Made by a program: the position numbers and the translations under genes. Shown in pieces: positions 23,788-32,235 of a stretch of 33,812 nt of DNA (positions within the stretch are counted from its first letter, which is position 1; every line of letters starts with the position of its first letter). The notes beneath the pieces were generated by a model, which saw only the letters and a program-made list of their open reading frames with translations, was not told where the DNA came from and did not search any database. The DNA is taken from positions 11,505 to 45,316 of the forward strand of contig JAHFUJ010000006.1 in the NCBI GenBank assembly GCA_023265105.1, read 5' to 3'. This DNA is from Acidobacteriota bacterium. Lineage in GTDB: Bacteria > Acidobacteriota > Vicinamibacteria > Vicinamibacterales > CAVVIG01.

Positions 23788-24306
23788 ATGAGAACGCTTT
23801 CGATGAACACGCGCGACGTCAAGGGCTTCACGTTACTCGAGCTGATGATCGTGGTCGGCATCGTCGCCACGCTCGCCGCGATGGTCGTCAGCCAGGTGTT
23901 ACGCGCCCGGATGTCGGCCAATGAGGCGGCCGCGATCGGATCGATGCGCGCCATCAACTCCGCGCAGCAGAACTACTCGCAGAAGTGCCTGGGCTTCGCC
24001 GGAGACCTCGTCGAATTGAAGAACGCGGGCAATTTTCTTTCCGCGGACCTCACGGCAGCCAACCCTATCGCCAAGAGCAGCTACATGATTTCGCTCGCTC
24101 CGAGTGCGGCGGCCGCGGCGATTCCGACGCCTCCCGCCGGCTGCACCGGGACGCAGACCAACTATTACGCGTCGGCGGCTCCGCTGACGCTCGGCATCTC
24201 GGGGAACCGATCGTTTGCGACCGACGGGCAGGGCACGATCTTCTACAACACCACGGCCACGCCGCCGACCGAAGCGACCTTCCCGACAGACACAACCATT
24301 CAGTAG
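23788..24306 (+). CDS. Type IV pilin / pseudopilin-like protein
   Basis: About 172 aa. The prepilin peptidase site is KG|FTLLELMIVVGIVATLAAM, with Glu5 of the mature protein and the long hydrophobic N-terminal helix. The mature part keeps two Cys (CLGF, GCTG) and is rich in Ala/Thr/Ser, like pilins. Start: ATG 23788 (13-residue leader) or ATG 23803 (MNTRDVKG, an 8-residue leader, typical in length); neither has a clear ribosome site. It would be exported, cleaved by PilD and assembled into a pilus or secretion pseudopilus. No other pilus gene is nearby, so it is an orphan. Confidence 0.9.
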   Translation: MRTLSMNTRDVKGFTLLELMIVVGIVATLAAMVVSQVLRARMSANEAAAIGSMRAINSAQQNYSQKCLGFAGDLVELKNAGNFLSADLTAANPIAKSSYMISLAPSAAAAAIPTPPAGCTGTQTNYYASAAPLTLGISGNRSFATDGQGTIFYNTTATPPTEATFPTDTTIQ

Positions 24307-24411
24307 CGACCACCGTGATGGCGGTCCGGCCCGAGCGTCCGCGTCCCGCCAGACGCGCGCCCGTCGGCAGATGACAACCACTAGCGCGATCCAGTAGCGT
24401 AATCGGGAACG

Positions 24412-25677
24412 ATGTCGTCCGCCTTTCGCACATCCTTACAATCGTGGCGGGCTTGCACCGCGGCGGCGTTCCTGCTCGTCGCAGACATCCCGATCCCTTT
24501 GCGGGCGCAGACGCCGCTGCCGCCGGTTCCAACGCCGTTAGGCTTCCAAGCCGCGCTCGATCTCGCCACATCGCGGAACCTCGGGCTCGAGGCGGCGAGG
24601 CGCCAGCGCGCGATTCGCGAAGCGGCGATCCGCATCGCCCGGCAGATTCCCAACCCCGACGTCAGCCTCGAAATGACACGGGACACGCCGCATCAAGCGA
24701 CCAGCTTCGACCTCCCGATCGAGATCGGCGGAAGGCGTGGGAGGCGTATCGACCTCGCGAACGAGGAGTTGACGCTGGCCGATGTCGACGTGCGGACCGA
24801 GCTGCGGGTGGTCCGCCGCGAGGTTCGACAGGCGTTCTTCTCGCTCATCGCCGCCGACCAACGGGTGCAGCTCTCGGAGGGTGTGATCGAGATCGCGCGG
24901 CGGGTCAGGGACGCGGCCCAATCTCGATTCGAGACCGGCGCCGCTCCGCGGCTCGAGGTCATGCAGGCCGAGCTCGGCGTCACGCGCGCCGAGACCGATG
25001 TGGAGCTGGCGCGCGGCACGCGCGCCGCGGTGCAGGCCGGCCTCAATGCGGTCCTCAATCTGCCGCCGCAGCAGATCCTCACCCTCGCCGGCAGCCTGTC
25101 CGATCGCGCCGGCGCGCCGGCCTACGAGCAGGCGCTCGCGCTGGCGACGGCGTCGAACGTGGATCTGGTGCGGCTCGATCGCGAAATCGCCGTCGAGCAG
25201 CGCCGTGTCGATCTCCTGCGCGCGGAGCGCACGCCGACGCCCATCTTTTCCTTCGGTGTGGTGTTGAACAACCCGCCCGACTTTACCGTCGGTCCGCGAG
25301 CGGCCATCAGCATCGGGATCCCGCTCTTCACGCGCAATCAGGGTGAGATCGCCGAATCGATTGCGGCCGCCTCGCAGTTGCGCGCCGTGCGTGACCGGAC
25401 GAGGCGCGATGTGGAGAACAGCGTCTTCGGCACGCTGGCGAGAATCGACGCCGAACGGCGGCAGGCGGACTCGTATCAGCAGCGGCTCGTTCCGACGGCC
25501 ACCGATCTCGAGTCGCTGGCCGAGGAAAGCTACCGCGCGGGCCGGACCTCGGTGCTCGCGGTGCTCGAGGCGCAGCGGAGCCTGCGCGATCTCAGTCGCG
25601 AGGCGCTGCAGGCCGCGCTCGATCTGCAGCTGTCGCTCGCGGATCTGGAGGAGATTCTTGGAACCGCTCTGCCTTGA
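24412..25677 (+). CDS. TolC-family outer-membrane efflux protein
   Basis: 421 aa. A signal peptide (about 1-33, ending IPLRAQ) is followed by two OEP repeats: ALDLATSRNLGLEAARRQRA and, in the second half, ALALATASNVDLVRLDREIA. The pattern LPIEIGGRRGRRIDLA is typical of CusC/CzcC-type channels. Long Ala/Arg/Glu-rich helices fit the periplasmic tunnel. It forms the outer duct for the adaptor and RND pump downstream. Start ATG 24412, GGGAA 3 bases before it. A 262-base repeat-filled spacer separates it from the adaptor gene. Confidence 0.93.
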   Translation: MSSAFRTSLQSWRACTAAAFLLVADIPIPLRAQTPLPPVPTPLGFQAALDLATSRNLGLEAARRQRAIREAAIRIARQIPNPDVSLEMTRDTPHQATSFDLPIEIGGRRGRRIDLANEELTLADVDVRTELRVVRREVRQAFFSLIAADQRVQLSEGVIEIARRVRDAAQSRFETGAAPRLEVMQAELGVTRAETDVELARGTRAAVQAGLNAVLNLPPQQILTLAGSLSDRAGAPAYEQALALATASNVDLVRLDREIAVEQRRVDLLRAERTPTPIFSFGVVLNNPPDFTVGPRAAISIGIPLFTRNQGEIAESIAAASQLRAVRDRTRRDVENSVFGTLARIDAERRQADSYQQRLVPTATDLESLAEESYRAGRTSVLAVLEAQRSLRDLSREALQAALDLQLSLADLEEILGTALP

Positions 25678-25939
25678 CGGTCCGGCGAAGAACGGTCCGG
25701 CTCTAGCCGGACACTACGTACAGAATCGCAGGGCTGAAGTCCTGCGCCACGCCACGAACGGTCCGGCTGAAGCCGGACACGACGTACAGACTCGCGGGGC
25801 AAAAGAGCGTGTGAAAAAATGCGACGTGTTAGCGCAGAGCACGCAGAGCTCGCCGAGAATCCTTAGAATTTTCTTCTCCGCGGCCTCGGCGGTCTCGGCG
25901 GTTAGCGGTTTCTTCACAGGCTCTAACGTCCTACGCCAC
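25678..25939. repeat. Repeat-filled spacer between TolC-like and adaptor genes
   Basis: Two dispersed palindromes, GTCCGGCTCTAGCCGGAC (25695-25712) and GTCCGGCTGAAGCCGGAC (25761-25778), each followed by an ACNACGTACAGA flank, 66 bp apart. Between them is a separate hairpin CGCAGG (25727-25732)/CCTGCG (25741-25746). From about 25846 to 25918 a different dispersed sequence runs (ctccgcggcctcggcggtctc type). An open frame crosses all this, but it is repeat sequence and not protein-like. Confidence 0.8.
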
Positions 25940-27031
25940 GTGACGACGGTGGCTGTCGCGGCGATGCTTGCCCTGTCGCTCGTGGCGTGCGGCGGCAAGG
26001 GCGGCGACGAGGGCGAAGCCGCCACACCGGCCGAGATCCCGACGATCGTCGCCGAGGTGGCGAAGGTGACGCGGCGCACGCTCGCCGACGAGCTCGTCGT
26101 CCGGGGCACGGTCGCCGCCGTGCAGAACGAAGACGTCAAGGTGAGCGCGCTCGTCGCGGGACGCGTCACCCTCGTGTCGGCCGCTGAAGGCGACAGCGTG
26201 CGGGAGGGCCAGGTGATCGCCGAGCTCGATCGCCGGCCGCTCGAAGACCAGCGGCGGCAGACGGCGGCGGCGCTCGACCAGGCGAAGGCGCAGGTCGAGA
26301 ACGCGCGGCTCAATCTGCAACGCAACCAGCAATTGTTCGAGCGCGGGATCGCGGCCGGCAAGGAAGTCGAGGACGCGAAAACGCAGATGGCGTCGGCCGA
26401 GGCGGCGGTCGAGCAGGCCACGGCCGCGCTCAGTACCGCCGATCGCAATATCGAGCGCGCCCAGGTGCGATCGCCGATCGCCGGACAAGTCGTCAAGCGC
26501 ATGGTCAGCGTCGGCGAGCAGGTGGACGGCACCGCCGCGCAGCCGATCGCGGAGATTGCCAACCTCGACCGCGTCGAGCTGGCCGCCAACGTCCCGTCCG
26601 AGCAACTGTCGCGCATCAAGATCGGGCAACCGGTCTCGGTGGCCACCGACGCGTACCGGGGACGCGCCTTCGTGGGATCGGTCCTCGCCATCGCGCCGGC
26701 GGTGGACCCGACGACGAACGCCGCGCTCGTCCGGATCCGGATCGCGAACGCCGATCGCGGGCTAAGAATCGGCATGTTCGCCCAGGCACGCGTGCAGCTC
26801 GACCAGCACGCCAACGCCCTCATCGTGCCGCCCCCCGCCCTCGTGCGCGATCAGCGTGGCACCGCCGTCTACGTCGTCTCCGGCGACACGGCCGAACGCA
26901 CGCCGGTCACGGTCGGCCTCGAGCAACCCGACGCCGTGGAAATTCTCTCGGGCGTCGAGGACGGGCAGACGGTGCTCACGTCTTCGGTGTACGGTCTCGG
27001 CGAGAAGGCGAAGCTGGCGAAGTCGCCATGA
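25940..27031 (+). CDS. RND efflux periplasmic adaptor (membrane fusion lipoprotein)
   Basis: About 363 aa. The lipobox LSLVAC (Cys17 from the chosen GTG start) predicts a lipoprotein anchored in the inner membrane. The biotinyl-lipoyl half motifs are GRVTLVSAAEGDSVREGQVI and RSPIAGQVVKRMVSVGEQVD, separated by an Ala/Gln-rich coiled coil (about residues 95-165); the beta-barrel and membrane-proximal parts follow. Start: GTG 25940 or ATG 25964; both leave a signal with no clear basic residues, an oddity probably due to the repeats upstream having displaced the original start. The stop overlaps the pump ATG by 4 bases (ATGA). Confidence 0.9.
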   Translation: MTTVAVAAMLALSLVACGGKGGDEGEAATPAEIPTIVAEVAKVTRRTLADELVVRGTVAAVQNEDVKVSALVAGRVTLVSAAEGDSVREGQVIAELDRRPLEDQRRQTAAALDQAKAQVENARLNLQRNQQLFERGIAAGKEVEDAKTQMASAEAAVEQATAALSTADRNIERAQVRSPIAGQVVKRMVSVGEQVDGTAAQPIAEIANLDRVELAANVPSEQLSRIKIGQPVSVATDAYRGRAFVGSVLAIAPAVDPTTNAALVRIRIANADRGLRIGMFAQARVQLDQHANALIVPPPALVRDQRGTAVYVVSGDTAERTPVTVGLEQPDAVEILSGVEDGQTVLTSSVYGLGEKAKLAKSP

Positions 27032-30000
27032 ACGTTGCGCGCATCGCCGCCACCAACGCCCGCGCCATCGTCTTCGGCGTCGTCTTCCTGACGGTCGCGG
27101 GCCTCTACTCGATCACGGCGCTGCCGAGCGGCATTTATCCTGAAGTCGAGTTCCCGCGCATCGCGGTGGTCGCTCACTCGGGCGATCTCTCGCCACGCAT
27201 CATGCTGATCGCCGTGACGCGACCGCTGGAGGAAGCGGCGCGCGAGGTGCTCGGGGTACGGCGCGTGCGCTCGCGCACGATTCGTGGCGCGACGGAACTT
27301 TCAGTCATCTTCAACCCCGACGCCGACATGCCGTACGCGCTGCAGTTGATGCAGGGCAGGGTCGACGAAACGCGATCAACGCTGCCGGCCGGCACCGAGA
27401 TTCGGGTCGAGCGCATGACGCCGTCGCTCTTCCCGATGATGAGCTTCAACGTCACCGGCGAGCTACCGGCGGCCGATCTGCGCGATATCGCGATGTTCCA
27501 GATCCGGCCGCTCCTCAGCCGGATCCCCGGCATCTCGCGTGTCGACGTGATCGCGACCGACGAGCGCGAGGTGTCGGTCGTCGTCGATCCGAACAAGCTG
27601 AATGCGGTGAAGCTGACGCTCGATCAGGTCGCTGAGGCTCTCAAGAACACCAACCAGATCACGTCGGTTGGCCGCCTCCCGAAGGACTATCAGCAGTACC
27701 TCGTGCTTGCGACCGGCGAACTCACCAGTCTCGACGACATCCGCAAGGTCGTCGTCGCGTTCCGACAGCAGACGCCGGTCTACGTCGGCGACATCGCCGA
27801 GGTGCGCGAAGGCGTCGTCGATCGGACGACGCTCGTCACCGGAAACGGCCAGCCGGCGGCGGTCATCTCCGTGGCACGGCAGATCCGCGGCAACATCGTC
27901 GCGATCGCGGATGGCGTGGAGCAGACGCTGCGGGAGAACAGGGCGTCGCTGCCGCCGGCCATTCGCATCGCCAAGGTGTACGATCTCGCAGCGTTCGTCA
28001 CAGAGTCGGTCAGGAGCGTCAGCGAGGCGATCGTCATCGGCGGCCTGCTCGCCGTCTTCGTGCTCCTCGCGTTTTTGCGCGACTGGCGCGCCACGTTCGT
28101 CGCCGCGACCACACTGCCGCTCACGATCATTGGAACCTTCTTCATCCTCCATCTCGCGAACGGCACGATCAACCTGATGTCGATGGGGGGTCTCGCCATC
28201 GCCATCGGCCTCGTCATCGACGACGCCATCGTCATCGTCGAGAACATGCATCGGCATCTGGCCGCCGGCGAAACACCCGACGTCGCATCCGAGCACGGCA
28301 CCAACGAGCTGGTCAGCGCCGTCGTCGGTTCGACGCTGACGACCGTGGTCGTCTTCGTCCCTCTCGGTCTCCTGCAGGGGATGGTCGGTCAGTTCTTCGC
28401 CGCCCTGTCGCTGACGTTGTGCTCCGCCGTGCTGCTGTCGCTGGCCTACGCGCTCCTGTTTATCCCGGTGCCTGCGGCGCGGTTCCTGAAGCCGCACCGT
28501 GCGGACCGGCAGAGCGTTGGGCGGCTGAGCCGATGGTACGAAGCGTTCATGCGGCGCGCGCTGGCCCGGCCGTTCTGGGTGATTGCCGTCACGATCGTGG
28601 CCGCTGTCGGCGGCGCGCTCCTCTATTTCCGGCTCGAGACCGGTTTTCTCCCGCAAATGGACGAAGGCGGCTACGTCATCGACTATTTCACGCCGTCCGG
28701 CACGTCGCTCGCCGAAACCGACCGCATGGTCAAGCGCGTCGAGACGGTGCTCCAGCAGACACCGGAAGTCGCGGGCTTCACGCGCCGAACCGGCACGGAA
28801 ATGGGGATGTTCGCGACCGAACAGAACAGCGGCGACATCCTTGTGCGGCTGAAGCCGCGCGGCGAGCGTGACAAGAACGCCGAGGAAGTGATCTCGGAGC
28901 AGCGCGACCGGTTCGCGACGGAGATGCCCGGCATGACCATCGAGTTCGTCCAGCTCCTGCAGGACATGCTGGGCGACCTGGAAGGCACGCCGGAGCCGGT
29001 CGAGGTGAAGCTGTTCGGCGACGACATCAACACCCTCGAGTCGCTGTCGGCGCGCCTCGGCGAGAAGCTGAAGGCGATCGATGGCCTTGTGGATCTCGTG
29101 CTGCCGCGCAGCGGCAACCCGGAGCTCGAAGTCCGGATCGATCCGATGCGTGCGGCCAAAGCGGGTTTCACGACACAAGAGGTGTCCACGCAGCTTGCCG
29201 AGGGGCTTCTCGGCAACGTGGCGACGGAGGTCCGCCGCGCCGATCGGCTGATCGACTTGCGGGTGCGCTATCCGGACGCGTATCGGTTCAACCCGAACTG
29301 GATCCGCGCGTACCCGCTGGTGACGTCGACCGGATCGGTCGTCCCGCTCTCCTCGACTGCCGACATCCTGCCCGTCGAAGGGACGGCGCAGTTGTACCGC
29401 GAGGATCTGAAGCTGATGCTGCCGATTACCGGCCGCCTCGAAGGACGTGACATGGGCAGCGTCGTCGCGGACGTGCAGGAGGTGCTGGCCGCCGAGCGGC
29501 TGCCGGTCGGGTACACGTATCAGATTGGCGGGATCTACGAGTCGCAGCAGCAGTCGTTCCGATCGCTCCTCGTGGTGCTCTCGATTGCCGTCCTGCTCGT
29601 GTTCGGATTGCTGGTCGCGCAGTTCCGCCGCTTCACGTCGGCCATCGTCATCATGTCGGCGGCGCCGTTGTCGCTGGTCGGCGCGTTCGGACTGCTGCTG
29701 CTGACGGGCACGCCGCTCAACGTCTCGTCCTTCATGGGGCTGATTCTGTTGATCGGATTGATCGTCAAGAACGGCATCATCCTCATCGACTACGCCGATC
29801 GGCTCGACGAGCAGGGGCTCGATCGCCGCGAGGCGCTCGTGCGGGCGGGCGCGATCCGGCTCCGGCCGATTCTGATGACGACCCTGTGTACGCTGTTTGG
29901 ATTGCTGCCGCTCGCGCTGGGATTGGGATCGGGCGCGGAGCTGCAGAAGCCGCTGGCGATTGCCGTGATCGGCGGTCTGTCGGTGTCGACGATTGTGACG

Positions 30001-30057
30001 CTGGTGTTCGTGCCGACGCTGATCTCGGTGTTGCCCAAACGCAGACGCACGGCCTAG
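27028..30057 (+). CDS. RND-family inner-membrane efflux pump
   Basis: 1009 aa, normal for the family, with two repeats of 6 membrane helices and large periplasmic loops. The proton-relay motif in helix 4 is GLVIDDAIVIVEN (Asp398-Asp399), the two-Asp form found in drug-type AcrB-like pumps and not in CusA-like metal pumps, which keep a single Asp. The N-terminal ALPSGIYPEVEFPRI and VTRPLEEAAREVLGV, and the late GLIVKNGIILIDYADRLDEQ followed by RLRPILMTTLCTLFGLLPLA, are conserved. It shows no Met cluster pointing to Cu/Ag. It works with the two preceding genes as a tripartite exporter of unknown substrate. Confidence 0.95.
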   Translation: MNVARIAATNARAIVFGVVFLTVAGLYSITALPSGIYPEVEFPRIAVVAHSGDLSPRIMLIAVTRPLEEAAREVLGVRRVRSRTIRGATELSVIFNPDADMPYALQLMQGRVDETRSTLPAGTEIRVERMTPSLFPMMSFNVTGELPAADLRDIAMFQIRPLLSRIPGISRVDVIATDEREVSVVVDPNKLNAVKLTLDQVAEALKNTNQITSVGRLPKDYQQYLVLATGELTSLDDIRKVVVAFRQQTPVYVGDIAEVREGVVDRTTLVTGNGQPAAVISVARQIRGNIVAIADGVEQTLRENRASLPPAIRIAKVYDLAAFVTESVRSVSEAIVIGGLLAVFVLLAFLRDWRATFVAATTLPLTIIGTFFILHLANGTINLMSMGGLAIAIGLVIDDAIVIVENMHRHLAAGETPDVASEHGTNELVSAVVGSTLTTVVVFVPLGLLQGMVGQFFAALSLTLCSAVLLSLAYALLFIPVPAARFLKPHRADRQSVGRLSRWYEAFMRRALARPFWVIAVTIVAAVGGALLYFRLETGFLPQMDEGGYVIDYFTPSGTSLAETDRMVKRVETVLQQTPEVAGFTRRTGTEMGMFATEQNSGDILVRLKPRGERDKNAEEVISEQRDRFATEMPGMTIEFVQLLQDMLGDLEGTPEPVEVKLFGDDINTLESLSARLGEKLKAIDGLVDLVLPRSGNPELEVRIDPMRAAKAGFTTQEVSTQLAEGLLGNVATEVRRADRLIDLRVRYPDAYRFNPNWIRAYPLVTSTGSVVPLSSTADILPVEGTAQLYREDLKLMLPITGRLEGRDMGSVVADVQEVLAAERLPVGYTYQIGGIYESQQQSFRSLLVVLSIAVLLVFGLLVAQFRRFTSAIVIMSAAPLSLVGAFGLLLLTGTPLNVSSFMGLILLIGLIVKNGIILIDYADRLDEQGLDRREALVRAGAIRLRPILMTTLCTLFGLLPLALGLGSGAELQKPLAIAVIGGLSVSTIVTLVFVPTLISVLPKRRRTA

Positions 30058-30101
30058 GTCGGCGGACGGCCGGCGCCTCGGCGGAGGCTGTCGGGCGGAT
30101 G

Positions 30102-30130
30102 AACGTGGCGTCCGCCTTCAGGCGGACCAT
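30102..30130. repeat. Dispersed palindrome after the RND pump, variant stem
   Basis: GTCCGCCTTCAGGCGGAC at 30110-30127, preceded by aacgtggc. The stem has G-C swapped at two paired positions relative to the commoner GTCCGGC form and still pairs fully. It lies between convergent genes and may serve as their shared transcript end. Confidence 0.85.
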
Positions 30131-30133
30131 GGT

Positions 30134-30355
30134 CTACGCTTTGGCTTCCTTCGCCTTCGCCTTGGCGGCGCGCTTGCGCGCCGCTTTGGCGGGCGCCGGT
30201 TCGTTGGTGGCCTGAAGCACGACCAGGCGCGTCGCGAACACGCGGCGGCCGTGCTCATCGAAGTCGATCACGGTGTGGTGCTCGTTGACTTCGACCAGCG
30301 TCCCCGACCCGTAGGTGGGCTGCTGCACCCGATCGCCTTTGGTCCACGCTTTCAT
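30134..30355 (-). CDS. Small basic KGDRV-type (Tudor/SH3-like) protein
   Basis: 73 aa. MKAWTKGDRVQQPTYGSGTL followed by HHTVIDFDEHGRRVFATRLV resembles the short Tudor-like domain found at helicase C-termini and in small acidobacterial proteins (GDRVxxxxYGxGT). The last 20 residues are Lys/Ala-rich, suggesting nucleic-acid binding. AGGAGA stands 3 bases before the ATG. It lies 31 bases after the RRM gene on the same strand, so both may act on RNA (inference). Confidence 0.7.
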   Translation of the reverse strand: MKAWTKGDRVQQPTYGSGTLVEVNEHHTVIDFDEHGRRVFATRLVVLQATNEPAPAKAARKRAAKAKAKEAKA

Positions 30356-30386
30356 CGCTCTCCTATGCTCGCGGGCCGCGGGCGTT

Positions 30387-30710
30387 TTACCAGCGCGGCT
30401 CGCGGCGTCCGCCGCCGCCGCCGCGATTGCCGCCAAATCCGCCCCCGCCCCCGGAGAACTCCGGCTTCGGGCGCGCTTCGTTGACGGTCAGGCTGCGGCC
30501 GCCCATCTGAAACTGATTGAATTCGGTGGCCGCTTTCTGCGCTTCCTCGTCGGTCGACATCTCGACGAACGCGAACCCGCGGGCACGCCCGGTCGCGGCG
30601 TCGCGCATGACGCGCACCGACTCGACCGTCCCGGCTTTGCTGAAGAGCTCCTGGAGTTCCGCTTCTCCCGTGGTGTACGGAAGATTCCCGACGTACAGCC
30701 TTCGACCCAT
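30387..30710 (-). CDS. RRM-domain RNA-binding protein
   Basis: 107 aa. One RNA recognition motif with RNP2 LYVGNL (5-10) and RNP1 RGFAFVEM (44-51), followed by a Gly/Arg-rich tail (GGGGGFGGNRGGGGGRRE) that may add nonspecific RNA binding. Architecture matches the cyanobacterial/proteobacterial Rbp cold-inducible type. GAGGAGAC lies 3 bases before the ATG. Its 5' leader holds five tandem hairpin units, which suggests post-transcriptional self-control (inference). Confidence 0.95.
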   Translation of the reverse strand: MGRRLYVGNLPYTTGEAELQELFSKAGTVESVRVMRDAATGRARGFAFVEMSTDEEAQKAATEFNQFQMGGRSLTVNEARPKPEFSGGGGGFGGNRGGGGGRREPRW

Positions 30711-30725
30711 ACCGTCTCCTCGTCT

Positions 30726-30860
30726 TTCACTCCGGGGTCCCTCCCCCGGACGTTCACTCCGGGGTCCCTCCCCCGGACGTTCACTCCGGGGTCCCTCCCC
30801 CAGACGTTCACTCCGGGGTCCCTCCCCGGACGTTCATTGCGGGGTGCCTCCCCCGGCGGG
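30726..30860. repeat. Five tandem 27-bp hairpin units in the RRM gene leader
   Basis: Units start at 30726, 30753, 30780, 30807 (26 bp) and 30833 (degenerate, 28 bp). Each contains CCGGGGTCCCTCCCCCGG or a close variant, which folds as CCGGGG with CCCCGG. Copies 1 and 2 are identical, copy 3 has one change, copy 4 lacks one C, and copy 5 is diverged. The array starts 15 bp upstream of the RRM ATG. Confidence 0.92.
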
Positions 30861-30970
30861 TGGCTGCGCGTCGGCTAAGCGGTCACGTTGAGGAGAGAGC
30901 GAGTCAGCACGGAGGCTCGATCGGCTCTTGACGCGGGCAAAGCTGGCAGGGCTGACCACCAGAAGCGCGT

Positions 30971-30999
30971 AGTCTACCAACCCCGCCCTGCGCAAGCAA
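30971..30999 (-). promoter_or_regulatory. Candidate promoter of the RRM gene
   Basis: On the minus strand, TTGCTT (30999-30994), a 17-nt spacer and TAGACT (30976-30971). This would give a leader of about 250 nt containing all five hairpin units. Hexamer matches are moderate. Confidence 0.3.
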
Positions 31000-31071
31000 G
31001 TCGGGGTTCGTTCTGGCGGTCGGGGTCCGTTGGGCTCGCCGACGCGGCCCCTGAGTGGAATAATCGGCCCC

Positions 31072-32235
31072 ATGCCGGTGCGACTTGGCTCCGAACGCCT
31101 GCTCGACTCCCCCGCCCTCGACGGCAAGCGCGTCGGCGTCGTCTGCAACCCCGCGTCGGTCGACGGCCACTTGCGACACATTGCCGACCGTCTGGCCGCG
31201 CATCCTCGCGCGCGGCTGGCGGCGATCTTCGGCCCGCAGCACGGGTTTCGATCCGACGTCCAGGAAAACATGATCGAGACCGGACACGGCGAGGACGAAA
31301 TTCGCCAGGTGCCGGTGTATTCGCTCTACAGCGAGACGCGACAGCCGACGGCCGCGATGCTGCGCGATCTCGACCTGCTCGTCATCGATCTCCAGGACGT
31401 CGGCACGCGCATTTACACCTACATCTACACGATGGCGAACTGCCTGATGGCCGCGCGGGCACACGGCGTCAAGGCCATCGTCTGCGACCGGCCGAACCCG
31501 ATTGGCGGCCTCGCTATCGAAGGCCCCATGCTCGCGCGCGGGTTCGAGTCGTTCGTCGGCCAGTATCCGATTCCCATGCGGCACGGCATGACGATCGGCG
31601 AGCTGGCGCGCCTCTTCAACGAGGAGTTCGGCATCGGCGCCGACGTCGACGTGATCGCGATGGAGGGATGGCCCCGCGAGATGTACCACGACGCCACCGG
31701 GTTGCCGTGGGTGCTGCCGTCGCCAAACATTCCGACGCTCGACACGGCGATCGTCTACCCGGGGACCGTGCTGTTCGAGGGGACCAACGTGTCGGAAGGC
31801 CGCGGCACGACGCGGCCGTTCGAGCTGGTCGGGGCGCCGCGGATCGTCGCCGAGCGGTTTGCGGATCAGATGAATCGGCTCGAGCTGCCGGGCGTCCGCT
31901 TCCGGCCGGCGGTGTTCGAGCCGACCTTCCACAAGCACGCGCAGCAACAGTGCGGCGGCTGCCAAATCCACGTGCTCGATCGCGCGCGCTTTCGGCCGGT
32001 CGAAACCGGGGTGGCCCTCGTGGCGGCGTTCCGCGCGAGCGATCCAGAGCGCTTCGCGTGGCGCGATCCGCCGTACGAGTACGAGCGCGAGAAGCGGCCG
32101 ATCGACATCCTGGCGGGATCGGCCGAGGTGCGCGAACAGATCGAGCGCGGCACGCCGGCCCGACAGATCGCGCGATCGTGGGAGGGGGCGGTCCAAGCGT
32201 TCCTGAAGATCCGAAAACGCTTCCTGATGTACTGA
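31072..32235 (+). CDS. DUF1343 protein (NamZ-like exo-beta-N-acetylmuramidase family)
   Basis: 387 aa. Characterised family members release terminal N-acetylmuramic acid from peptidoglycan fragments. Conserved blocks: VCNPASVDG, IFGPQHGFRSDVQENMIE, LVIDLQDVGTRIYTYIYTM, CDRPNPIGGLAIEGPM, MRHGMTIGELARLFNEE, SPNIPTLDTAIVYPGTVLFE and GTNVSEGRGTTRPFELVGAP. No signal peptide is present, whereas many members are exported, so a cytoplasmic recycling role is likely (inference). The start at ATG 31072 (MPVRLGSERL) fits family N-termini. Its stop codon is the first part of a palindrome shared with the convergent DinB gene. Confidence 0.9.
   Translation: MPVRLGSERLLDSPALDGKRVGVVCNPASVDGHLRHIADRLAAHPRARLAAIFGPQHGFRSDVQENMIETGHGEDEIRQVPVYSLYSETRQPTAAMLRDLDLLVIDLQDVGTRIYTYIYTMANCLMAARAHGVKAIVCDRPNPIGGLAIEGPMLARGFESFVGQYPIPMRHGMTIGELARLFNEEFGIGADVDVIAMEGWPREMYHDATGLPWVLPSPNIPTLDTAIVYPGTVLFEGTNVSEGRGTTRPFELVGAPRIVAERFADQMNRLELPGVRFRPAVFEPTFHKHAQQQCGGCQIHVLDRARFRPVETGVALVAAFRASDPERFAWRDPPYEYEREKRPIDILAGSAEVREQIERGTPARQIARSWEGAVQAFLKIRKRFLMY

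Larger units (their letters stand above)
30711..31071. other. Divergent spacer between the RRM gene and the DUF1343 gene
   Basis: Contains the 27-bp tandem hairpins (30726-30860) and a candidate minus-strand promoter (30971-30999). No gene is seen. The plus-strand promoter for the DUF1343 gene is not obvious; gaataatcgg just before its ATG is the only AT-rich patch. Confidence 0.55.

Noticed and set aside
25343-25939. Longer adaptor protein starting inside the TolC-like gene
   Set aside because: The upstream codons are an out-of-frame reading of TolC followed by repeat sequence; a lipobox signal starts at 25940.
27463-29178. Long minus-strand open frame antisense to the RND pump (571 codons)
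   Set aside because: Arg/Asp/Glu/His-rich shadow of a high-GC gene with no family features; the plus-strand pump is certain.
27028-30057. Heavy-metal (CusA-type) assignment for the pump
   Set aside because: Helix 4 has the two-Asp relay and no methionine relay is apparent, so a metal substrate cannot be claimed.
30726-30860. CRISPR-like array
   Set aside because: The 27-bp units are directly adjacent with no variable spacers and no cas genes nearby; it is a tandem hairpin array.
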